A stretch of 64,000 nt of DNA from Phoenix dactylifera (lineage: Eukaryota > Streptophyta > Magnoliopsida > Arecales > Arecaceae), in the NCBI RefSeq assembly GCF_009389715.1, contig NW_024067998.1, positions 62,001 through 126,000 of the forward strand, written 5' to 3'. Position 1 is the stretch's first letter. Each line of letters starts with the position of its first letter. Below are positions 23,301 to 35,300 of the stretch, one piece after another. Under the pieces are notes generated by a model. That model did no database searches. It was not told the origin of the DNA and was given only the letters and a program-made list of their open reading frames with translations. Both the position numbers and the translations under genes were made by a program.

Positions 23301-26300
23301 GTCGTCGTCGGCTAGGGTTTCTCCGCTCCCTTCTCGGATCGTCGTCGTCGCCGACTCACCGAGTGCCAATCGTCTCGGATCGTCGCCCTCATCTCCCTTC
23401 TCCTCCAGGCTCCACCCCCTCACCGCCAAAATTGATCGTCACTTGAGGTGCATCGGCTCTAGTCGGCTCTCAGATTAGGGTTTTTTGGATAATCTATTCT
23501 CTCTTGCCTCTTGGTGCTTTACCTTGTTCTATTCTCTCGAGTCTTGGTGCTTCACCGGCCCCGATCCTCTTCTCCTCCTTCCTCTGTGGCGCTGACCGAC
23601 CTGCCGAGAAAGAGGTAATTACTTATCCTCTTCTCCTCCTTCCTCTGTGGACTGTGGTGCCTAAAATATTATTTTTTTACTAATCTATTGCTTGCTCCCC
23701 TTCTCGAAAACAAAAGGGGGAGGCTTTAAAAGTTAGTAGAGCTCATTTCATCTGCCAAATATCACAAATAAGAGGATCATGTGCTTTTGAGGTGGTTGTG
23801 CTGCCATAAATCCACAAGTTGTGTTTAGTGCATTTTAGACATTTACTGTTATTTCTACAATTCTACTAAGTTTGTGGTTTTAATTAGGTTTGTGGTTTTG
23901 AATAGGTAATTAAAAGTGTGATGTGTAATGCCTGATGCTATTGGCTTGCTTTTCTTGTTGTTTGCCTCAGACACACTGAACTCAATCTTAATTTGTTGAT
24001 CAGTGATCACTGATCCATAGTCTCGCTGATTCCTTTCCTCTTTATTTTCTCCTCTCTTTATCTGATTTGAAGGTTTCAGAAAGTCCTTATTATCTTTCCA
24101 ACCTTAACAACCTGTAAGCCTAGGAACTAAATAATATATCTTCCATTCCAGAAGCTGCTCATATCTCATCTGTTTATAAGACTGTAACAAACAGGGGATG
24201 ATTCATTGAGATAGTAATGACATGACTATATCTCCAACTTTGTCAATAACAAGAGTTTTAAATTTTCGTACATATCTGATGCTATAGGTTAAATTTGTGA
24301 TATTTATTTTGTTATTTGGGCAGATTATTTTTACTAATGTCTCATTCTAAAGTTGGTGAAAATGAGACTGTTGAAGATTTAAGGAATGAGGATGATAGAA
24401 ATGAAGATACTGCTGAAAATATTTGTGACAATTCTTCTAAAAAAAGATCTTGGGTATGGAATCACTTTATCGAGGAAAAAAATTCTAAAGGGTCAATAGC
24501 TAAGTGCAAATATTGTAAAAAAGTTTTAAGTGGGAGCACTAAAGGAGGAACGAGTCATCTAAAACGCCATCTTGAAAATGTTTGCAAGAGGTATCAAAAG
24601 AATTCGACTAATCAGTTGCTCTTACTACCAAGTTCAAAAGATCCGATAAAGTGTTTCAAATTCAATCAAGAAGAGAGTAGAAAAATTCTTGCAAAATTTA
24701 TCATATGTGCTGAGCTTCCATTTCGTATTGTTGAGCACACTGTTTTTCTGGATTTTATGAGATCTCTTCAGCCATTATTCAAACTTATGGGTCGTAAGAC
24801 TGTAAAACATGATTGTATGGCTTTGTATCAAGAAGAGAGGAAAAAATTGCATGATGTATTCAAGAACCTAAGTTCTCGAGTCAGTTTCACTACTGATATT
24901 TGGACATCAAATCAGAAAATCGGTTATATTTCTTTCACAGCACATTATATTGATTCTGACTTTACTCTGCATAAGAAGATTATTAGTTTCAAGAAACTTC
25001 CATACCCTCACACCAGCTTTGCAATTGAAGATGCTGTAAAAAAATGTCTTGTTGAATGGGAATTGGATTATAAAATATGTGCTATTACTTTGGATAATTG
25101 CAGCACAAATGATGCTGTAATGAGAAGGCTCCGAGATCACTTTTGTGCTTCAATGTTGTTTAGTGGGGAGTACAGTCATATTAGATGTTGTGCACATATA
25201 TTAAATATTATGGTTCAGGATGGAATGAAAATCATTCATGAAGCTATTGAATGTATAAGAGAAATTGTTAGATATGTCTCTGCATCCCCATCTCGAATGC
25301 AAGCATTTAATGAAATTCTACAGCATATGAGACTTCCTGCTAGAAAAGGACTCACTTTGGATGTTCCTACAAGATGGAATTCTACTTATGAAATGTTGCA
25401 TGATGCACTTGGTTATAAAGATGCTCTTATTAGATATGCAACTGAGCATTCATGTGTATGCCCCACCAATGATGAATGGAAAAAGGCTTCTATAATTCTT
25501 AAATTTTTAGAAGCCTTTCTTGATGCCACTAAAGTATTTTCTGGTTGTAAGTATCCCACATCCAATTTATACCTAAAAGAAGTTTGGGGAATTAGGGCTT
25601 TGTTGATGGATGAAAGTATCGATACTGATGAAACAGTGAAGCAATTAACAAATGAGATGCTAAAGAAGTTTAACAAATATTGGTCTCAGTGCAATAATTT
25701 GTTGGTAATTGCTTCTATTTTGGATCCCAGATCAAAGTTGATATTTGTAGAATTTTGTTATCAAAAGGCATTTGAGTTGGAGGAGTGCAAGAAAAAGATT
25801 GATGATATTCGTGCTTGTCTTTTTAAATTGTATAATGAGTATGTAGATGCAACAAGAATGCACCCCTCTATGAGTTCAAGTGAGCGAACATCTAATTTTG
25901 GTGGACAAGGTGATATAAGTTCAGTTTCTTCCCAAAAAAAATTTGGTATGGACTTTGCTCAATTTAGAAGTCAGAGTTCTTCAAAACGCCCTAAGAGATC
26001 CGAGTTGGATAGTTATTTGGATGATGATGTACTTCCTGATTTGGAGAATAAAGAGTTTGACATCTTGGCTTGGTGGAAGAGCAATGCAGCAGTCTATCCT
26101 ATACTATCAAGAATGGCTCGAGATGTTCTAGCTATTCCAGTCTCCACTGTTTCATCTGAGTCAGCATTCAGCACTGGTGGTAGAGTTGTGGATCAGTATC
26201 GAAGCTCTTTGAGCCCTTCTACCGTAGAAGCCTTAGTGTGTACCCAAGATTGGCTTCGTGAACAATATGATGAAGGTATATAAATCTTTTAAATTTATCT

Positions 26301-29300
26301 AATATTTTTTATTTGCTTATTGTACTTATAATTTAAACATTTATGATTGATTTGTGTGTTAACAGTTGCAAATTGCTCGAGTTCTGTAACGTTGAATGTA
26401 GATGACGACACCCTGGACTCCTGGAGTGGGCAATTTGGGAGAACTGAATGACGATACCCTCATCAGATCTAGTTCATACCTAAAGTATCAAGTATGAAGT
26501 ATGTTTGTGGATGGAGTATTTTCATGTGGATCATGGTTATTTGTTGCAAAATTTTATGAGAGTTGTATGTTTTTGAACTGCAGGCTTGAAGCTGACTTCA
26601 GGGGGTTTCTCTATTACATGGATATGATGAATATATTATTGTGCAGGGAACAACGACTTCAGGCCGATGATTTTTTTTATCCTCTTGTTTTTGATGGAAT
26701 CCTTTTGTTTGGTTTCAGTTGTATCGTTGCAGTTGGTTGCATGGAATGAATTTTTTTGCAAGTTATCTTCAAACTATCAGATGCTATTTTGTTAATGATC
26801 TGTCTGATTGCCTACTTGGTCTATCTTATATTTGATTTAAGTTGAATAGGTTGTTTGCTTGTCGACATTTTTGCTTGTATGTTTACAAGAGCAGCATATG
26901 GAACCACTCAGGGGAATGACATTATAAAGCTGAATTTTGATCCGTATATCTACTGTTTCTTTGTGGTTCTTTAAAGGTAAGTGCACTATTATCCATTGCT
27001 GGGTTGCTTCAGTGACTTTATGATGAACCATGGAACCACTCAAGAGTCTCACTTTGTAGAGCTATCATGGTAAGCAGGTAGCCAGGTAGAGATATCAGGG
27101 TCGGCTTGTTATTTATTTTCTTCCTTGCTTTGCAGGCTGTATTGCTTATTGCATCGTACCTTGATGTTCCTCTACGATATCCTTTGCGCTTGGGAGGCTC
27201 ACGTTCATATATTCATGACTATGCTCCTTCAGTTGAGTCTATATCATCAGATTACAAAGCCGTCTGAATTCTATCAATTGATATTTTTCCTTATTCAATT
27301 AAGGTTCCATGATAAAAGAGTATTTCAAGATTACATTTTCATATATGCTTCATCTTTCTAACTGATTCATGCATAATAAAATCTGGTGGCCAAGTGGCAC
27401 TTATGGTTCAGTACTAAGATGGTACAATTTTCATCAGAAGTTAATTTTTATTTCCCTACCTCTCCTATCCCTCTTCCTCTACTCAATTTTCTGATAGGGT
27501 ATTATTGGTTAAGCAGTTGAAATCGAAGGTTGGTGAAGTGATGTCCTCTCCTGCCATCACTCTGTCACCTGACAAGACAGTTTTAGGTAAGTTTGTAACT
27601 GAACCTTCTTTCTTTATGAACATAATTGCGTATGTGATTCCATAAAATTTGGGAAATACTCTTGTTTCTTGGCTGCAATATCGTGCAGATGCTGCAGCTT
27701 TGATGCTTAAGATGAAGATCCATAGGGTACCAATCGTAAATGAAAAACAGCAAGTTGTAGGTAAGAGATATATACATAAAGACTAAACTGTTCTCTGGGG
27801 ATCTTGTCAATGAATATTTACTGATATGATCTGAAATGTGTTTAAACAGGAATGGTTTCTCGAACAGACATATTCCAGGCACTGGAAACCCAGGTGGTAT
27901 AAGCTCTCTGCTTCATAAGAATGCTTATCTGCTGTGTAAATATGAAAATAAGTGTAAATATGAAAAATAAGTTAAAGAAGCACATAAAACAGGGCAGCTA
28001 TGACTTTGTGACTCCTAATTGCATATTGTATGATATATTCTCTTCATTTCTTTGTGCAGCTTTTAAGCATAAAGCATCTGATATTTTATATGCATTTGTA
28101 TTTTGCCAATCACATTTTGTTTTCGTTTGGTAGGATTTAGAGCAGCTTTTAAACTACATTGGAGCTGACCCAAACGGGCTGGCCGGGCTCGGGATCGGGC
28201 CGGGCTGGGGATCGGGCCGGGCTCGGGATCGGGCTGGCCCAAACGAGCTGGCCCAAACGGGCCGGCCCAGGTTAGGGCCCAATTGGGCCGGCCCAAATGG
28301 GCTCGGGCCGGGCTCGGGCCTTGTTCCTTAAAAATTTTTCGGGCTCCGGCCCGGCCCGAAGCCCGGAAAAAAAATTCGGGCCGGGCTTGAGTAGGGGTTT
28401 GGCCCAACCCGGCCCGGCCCACTTCCAGCCCTAATGTAGAGGCCTAAAGAAACGCATATCATTGCTTTGACAAGATGCATCTGAAGAAACCTTCCCACAG
28501 TTTATTGGTAGGTATTATTTGATAGAGGCAACAAAATAGGTATCGCAACCACTAAATGAAACAGATGTCACCTGCAATAAAGAAATATAAATACACATCA
28601 AATAAAACTTAAAAGCTGCAAAAAAAAGAGAGATCAAAATAAAATAAAAGATAAAACCAAAAATTAAACAAAAGGCAAAATTAGAAGTTCATTTTGGAGC
28701 ATCACTATATTATCAGGCAAAATGCAGCTAGGATTTCTCGGAATTTGCCAAATTCACACCAATCTAAAACCAAAAAGTTGTCATACGCTGAACTTCTAGG
28801 ATTGGGGGAGGGGGATGAGGATAAGTAGTTAAAAGGATGCAACAATGAGTGTTATTAGACAACTATGCAAACCATACTCCTAACATATTACATTTGATTC
28901 TCAAGTAATTTACGCCAATGGTGTAACTCATACACATAGGACAACCATGAAAATGGGCAGCCTAGTGCACAAGGCTCCTACTATTATAGGATCTGGGGAG
29001 GGTCAAATATACACAACCTTACCACCATGCATGGAGAGGCTATTTCCATGTTTCGAACCCGTGACATCCAGGTCGCAATAGAACAACTTTACTATTATGC
29101 CAAGGCTAACCCGCAAAGGATGACCATATGTATGCAATCCAAACATATAAAGTACAATTATGTTACACCTCTATCCCATAGTGGATCAAGGATGAAAATT
29201 TGTAATTTAGATAGTGTGAACATAGTATCCAAATCTTATTAAACAGAGTAAAGGATACCTAATAAACTAAATATATGGAACAATAAGGTACGTGGGAAGT

Positions 29301-32300
29301 CATGGCTGAAAATGTGGAAGTCAATCACATATTGTCATCTATTTGTCACATCAAAATGTACAGTAAGGAGATGACAGGAAAATGAAGGCAACAACCATGT
29401 TAATTGCAAGGCATCAAAGTCAGATAATGAAAATAGAAATGTTAGTCATCACGAGAAGCATAACCTTGAAAATTGAAAATAGAACAAGAAATATGCCATA
29501 GTAAAGCAAAGAGCAATGGGATAGGCCTCAAAATTCACAATTCAACCGTCATAGAGAAACTTGATATTTCAGAACAGTACACAACATAAGTAAACCTTGT
29601 TTACACGAGGAACAAGATTCTAATTATATGTTCATTCACCAAAGAGTTCAAAGCCTGTCAAACACATACGCTGGCAATCATGGATGTTGGACAAGCTAAT
29701 AATAAAGTTAAGAATCTTAATAGTAAAAACTAGAAATACAGACAAATTGTCACAATCATCGTCTATGAAGGATGGGCAAGGGATGGTGATAAGAGTTATA
29801 AGAACCAATCGAGGAAAAAAGAATAAGAAAATAGGGATAGACAAAGTATTCAAAGATCGCAAAATGCATCAACAGTGAACCTAATTAACAGATAGATGCT
29901 TGGGAAGCAGTATAGAAGTATAGACCATAAGGATTTTGAGCAAAGCACAAGCATGACAATAAAGGTAAGGCCAAGGATAAGACAAAGCTGGAGAATTAGG
30001 AGAATCAGAATAATTTTAAAAGTAAATGGCAAATATCATATAAGGTTACAAACTCGGTGTAATTTGATACTTATGCATTTTACTCATAGATATTTATAGT
30101 CATATTAGATACATGGTATGCTGTACCGTACCGTACCGGACAGTACCGGGCATACCATACCGTACCGATGGCGTACCGCATACCGTACCGTACCGACACT
30201 ATGATAGTGTGGCACCGATATGGAGTCCGGTACCGGTACGGCGAACCTTGATTAGATAGGAAAAACCATGACTTTATTGAGTAGTACCTTGAATTAATAA
30301 TTTGCAGTTTTGGACTTTCATTAAAATACCAAATCCTACATCAAATGATTCCAAAAAAATGCATTTTTTTTAAAATGTGAAACATGAGTTTTCTTAACTC
30401 GCTTTATTTGTCAATTGTTTTTAGCAACAAAACTACAAACGTCAAAATTCAAGATGCCCAACCGATACCCAAGATTGGAACCTTGATCTCAGTCAACTAA
30501 ACTATCCTACAATCAGCATAACTAAGATTCGCCGAACCGATATCGGGGAGGTTGTACCGGCCAATGACCGGTTCAATTTAGTATGGGTCCGTACCATGCC
30601 ACTCTAAGGTGTACCGAAAATAAGGAGAGGAAGGGGAAGAGGGAGAAAAAGAGAGAGAAAGAGGGAGAGGGAGAGGGAGAGGGAGAGGGAGGAAAGGGGA
30701 GGGCTGAGGGTTAAGTCCTTACCCTAACCCTAACCCTAGCCCTAGCAGAGTGAGTGAGAGCAAGCGAGAAAGAGGGAGGGAAGGAGGAAGGGGAGGGTCA
30801 AGAGAAACCCTAACCCCAACCTTAGCAAAGCACGAGAGAGAGAGAGAGGAAGAAGGGAGGGAAAGAGGGAGAGGGGGAGACACTTATCAGCAAGGACGAC
30901 GAAACCGTCTCGTACCGCCCAATTCGGGCACACCGAGCCGTACCGGCGGCAGACCGAGATGATTCCAAACTTCAAATCAAGAAACCGGCGAAGGAGGGGG
31001 AGAGAGAGAAGAGAAAAAGAGAGAGAGGGGGGAGGGAGAGGGCAATGGTGAGCGAGGGCTGCCAAAACAAGGCCGAGGGAGGGGGAGAGAGGGCTTTCAA
31101 AGCCCTCCCTCCATGCATCAGAACAGGGGCGGAGCTCTAGTTTCAAAAGAAACTAGGGCTTCAGCTTCTTTTAATGTCCTTTTTAAATTTTTTTAAGTAA
31201 AATCGATAGCAACTACCGACTTCGCTTATCATGTTTTAAAAAAAAATTAAGTGAAGTCAACATGCTAACTTCAAAAATTCAAAAAAATATAAAAAGGGGC
31301 CAAAGCCCCTGTTTCCTTTCGAAACAGAGGCTCTACCCCTATTCCGATGTATGGAGGAGAGAAGGCTTCGACTTTGGCCCTATTTCGCCACCCTCTCCCT
31401 TTCTCTCCCTCCCTTCCTCCCTCTCCCTCTCTTCTTCCTTCTCTCTCCCCCCTTCTACCCTCTCTCTCCCTCCCTTATTCCCTCTCTCCTTTATTCCCTC
31501 TCTCCCTCTTTTCTAATCTTTCATTCTCCCTCTCCCACTCCCTCGCTTCTCTCTCTCTACCACGCTCTCCGCTCTCTCCCTCCCTTCCTCCCAATCCCAG
31601 CCTCTCTCTTTTCCTCTCTCCTTTTCTCTCTCCCCCTCCATGGCCGATTTCCCTGCGGCACGGCACAAAGACACCATACCACCGGCCTATCGGCACAAGT
31701 GCCGATTCGATACTTCAAACCTTGCTTACCACAATGCCATGGGGAGGGAAAGCAACATCGATCAAGTAGGGGGGTCAATCAAACCAGGCTTCTCTCCTGA
31801 GCTACCTCTACCATTTTCTAAGCCTTCCATTTCCAAATTTACTAAAGACTAATCTCAGCAGTTGTAGCTTTAACCAAACTTTTGCGCCTCAAGCATCATC
31901 TACTATGCATCAATCCAACTCCAACAAAATTCTTTACCTATTTTCCTCAAGTTTGAATGCCTGCAGTCATAAGACATAACTCAAAAAGTACCTGAGTATG
32001 GTCAGAAAAATAAAATCTTACCAGTTATGATCCCAGTAAATTGATGTTTAAGAAAATAGTCCAAAAATAATAATAAAATTTCAGCCAAGTATTTTACAGA
32101 AAAGACAAACCACCTCGTAACCAGATCCCACCGAGAAATGATTAATTGCAGCACAACTCTGGATATCAAATAAGCCATCAGTCCCATCCCCAGCACCTAC
32201 ACAAAATAGCATCCAACTAGTTAGTTGTCTTGCAAACCTGAAATTCGTACAAATTAATGTCAACCAAGCATCAGAGAACAGATTACGCCTGTTATTATAG

Positions 32301-35300
32301 TGTTGCAAGCTGGATTTGTTTTCAATGGTGTAATATACTGTTGAAAAAACTATGCCAGTGAGCTGTTGAATATGTAAGATTTTTGGGAGTCAAATAAAAA
32401 CAACATACAGAATCATTAGCAGGGAAAGATGGACAGGATTCTGGAGACTCAATATCCCATAACTGCACTACAGCTGGACAATCATATTCACAATCACTTC
32501 CGCAGACCAGAAGGTTTTTGCTGCCAACTCCACAGCATCAATGGAAGAATAAACCTGGTCTCTAGTCCTACACTCAAAAAACAAAAATAGAAATTTAGTG
32601 GAGCTTATAACAAGATCATTTAGAAATTAGAATAACTACATGTCTATTTTGGCCTGTACCATGATAGAACTGCAAATCATAATATATGATTGCATGAGAG
32701 AGAGGCATCCACACATGCAAAATTTCACATATGCATGCATAAGCAGAGCAGGCACATGGTACAACCTACCCCTTACACAAACAATAAATTATTGATGAAA
32801 CGAGTTGAACACTTATAGCTCTAAGAAATAAGTATCTTCCGAATTCAATTGATACAAATCAATTGGATAAGCTTACCCTTAAAGCTTGGCCTTAAATAAG
32901 CTGTCACTAGGGGCAGAGCCAGGATTTTAAGCAGAGAAAGGGCAGGCGAGGGGGTGCAATGAAGCAATGTTCAACAATTATCATCTAAATTTAGAACATT
33001 TGAAAAACAATACCAGCACTTGTTTACTCAAGATTAATCAGTACATACAACCGAAACATGTACTGGGTAATGGTCAATGAATTAAAAAAAATGGCATTAG
33101 AAATTAGAAAAAAATAATTCAAAAGAACTAAGCATGCGTCAAATAAAACTCAAATGGGTACTTGTTCCTGTTCTGCTTTTCTTTTTTTTTCAATAAAATG
33201 ATGGGCATAAAAGAAACAGCAAATCCTTACGAGCAGGTTATCCAATACTTACTTACCATATAAGTAAGTATTTAAAAATTTGAGGACAATATGGACTAAA
33301 GAATAAAGACAAAAAGCAGTGTCACTAGCTTCCAGGCAACTCAGTAACCTAATTTCAATGGGAGTTTGTAATTCCAAGTCACCAATTGGGTATTCTGGCC
33401 CACTTACAGGGCTCTTTTGCTAATATATTCGCTAAAATACTTGGACAGAGAAGGGAAAAGGATCTCAACTATAGAAACTTTTCTGGATTTCGAAGGTTTG
33501 TCTTCATTGAAATTCTAATTTGACAAGAACATCTCTATGCGTTGATGGCTTATTTAGTTAAGAAAACATTCCAAAAACAAGTCAATATTTTACGAGTTAA
33601 TATTCCAAAAAGAAGCCAATGAATTAGGAGTTATCTGTGGGTGCATGGAATCTCTTTAATGAAATATTCTTTTTAAAAAAGAATTCCAAGATACTTAGAA
33701 CAGCATTGAATAGTACTTTGAAACATTAAGTACAAGGAGGCGGAGGATAGGGGGGAAGTCACTGGGCAATTATTGCATACCAAAGAACCCCTGGCTCCAC
33801 CATTGGCCATCACACCAATTTTATAAGTCATGGTTCAAGTCAAAAAAAAGAAAAAAAGAATTGACATAAAAAAATCTGTGATTCATCTGATGTATTAAAC
33901 AGATTGAGTTACCCAAAGAAATACAATCTATGTTTAAAAGCCAGAAAATGGTATATAAGGCAAAATAAGCCACAGGTAGCCATAAAGTTTATATCATATA
34001 GCTGCCATGTCAGTCTCTGCATATGAGTTCTATAAAGAATTATAAGGTAATAGTAAATATTCTCTGCAATATACTATGAGAATTTAAAGAAATTAATATA
34101 TAGTACCGTTCCTTTTTTGGAACAATGGTCCTTGTACCATCAACACTCATTAGCAAAAGGAAAAAAAAATCACAAAAAGATTACTTATAAAAAATACACA
34201 ACCTCGGCTCAACTATAAAAATCTCTCTATAAACACATTGAGTACTTTGAATCGGGAACTTTTATATGCATTTGGTCTTGGACCCTTGTCTACAAAAGCC
34301 TCTGCATGACACAACAGAAGATAAACCCCCAAATTCTATGTGTAAGAAATCGAGTCTGTGTTGCATGCATTCCTAGATCTTAAACAGAAAACTTTATCCA
34401 ATCAGGATAGGACAACTTAATGGCTCAAACTACAGATCAGCAACCTTTAAGATATTTCTGAAACATGTCTAATCCAAATAAAAAATTTCCGAGGCTTGGT
34501 TTCAAAATATTATTTAACTTAATTGGGCAAAAGAGATGCATGCTTGCTATTTTCAAACTACATGCTCCTAAAAAGAAGAGAGAGCAATAACAAGAGTGTA
34601 GAGAAAAGTGATGCCACAATTTGGCTCTTTAATGGATACAATCAATGTTTTAAAAAATATGGTTCATAAGGCCACATTGCGGCCACATATAAAGATGCGG
34701 TACCTTCACTGCACTGCGTTGCCTATATGTGGTCATACAGCATATAGATCGAAAAGGAAGTCCATTTAGCACTATGTGGCTAGTATGTAGTTCAATTTGC
34801 ATTTTACAGCTGCATATGTGGCTCATTTACCAGTATGAGGCCTAACATCAGGCCCACTCTTATGCAGGGCTGTATGGGCAGAGCATGTGCAAACTAGTAA
34901 TGAGGTTGGATGTGGGTTTCATTTATGTTACAAATATTGTTAAGTACTAAGTATTAATAACTAATTATTAGTTGTTATTGTTACTAAAAATAAATATTTT
35001 TGATGAAAAAAAAAAAAGAATCCAAGATACTTGCACAGAAACAGGTTTACACCATATTGTTTTTGATAGATTCTGCAACATTTAAATATCAACAACTGGA
35101 TTGAGAATTACTACATGGATCATGACCACTAGTACAATCCTATCGGTACCCTGGCGAATAAAGCATCACAACAAGCAATCCAATAAGAATCACATTGAAG
35201 ATTGAGCTTTCAACCCGACACCTGCACCGCACACACTTGCATGTGAGTGGGGGAGGGAGGGTACCTAATAATGAAAATCTATCAACAAATTCACTCAAAT

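Larger units (their letters stand above)
22816..28433 (+). mobile_element. hAT transposon, apparently autonomous, 5,618 bp
   Basis: Both ends begin with TAGGGCTGGAAGTGGGC as a terminal inverted repeat, and the element is flanked by a perfect 8-bp duplication ATGTAGAG, the hAT signature. Subterminal zones (22830-23050 and 28165-28420) are dense in GGGCCGGGCTCGGG-type repeats, probably transposase binding sites. Inside are a GC-rich leader with a 5' UTR intron (donor near 23615, acceptor 24323), an uninterrupted transposase frame, and exon-like pieces of two host genes at 27136-28168. The element sits in an intron of the WD-repeat-like gene, in the opposite orientation. Intact ends, exact TSD and an open transposase suggest recent insertion. 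Confidence 0.93.

Noticed and set aside
23191-23478. Arg/Ser-rich frames as a protein gene
   Set aside because: This is the GC-rich leader of the hAT transposase gene, followed by a leader intron; the composition follows GTCGTCGTC repeats.
30718-30742. Interstitial telomere (ACCCTAACCCTAACCC)
   Set aside because: Only two to three units within a purine/pyrimidine-rich repeat arm; too short to call telomeric.
30742-31800. Long Ser/Leu/Pro-rich frames on both strands
   Set aside because: They are translations of GGGAGA/TCTCCC repeats inside the fold-back element.
34645-34880. GCGGCCACATA-rich repeat as a defined element
   Set aside because: Looks like a decayed copy of a dispersed plant repeat, but no borders could be set.
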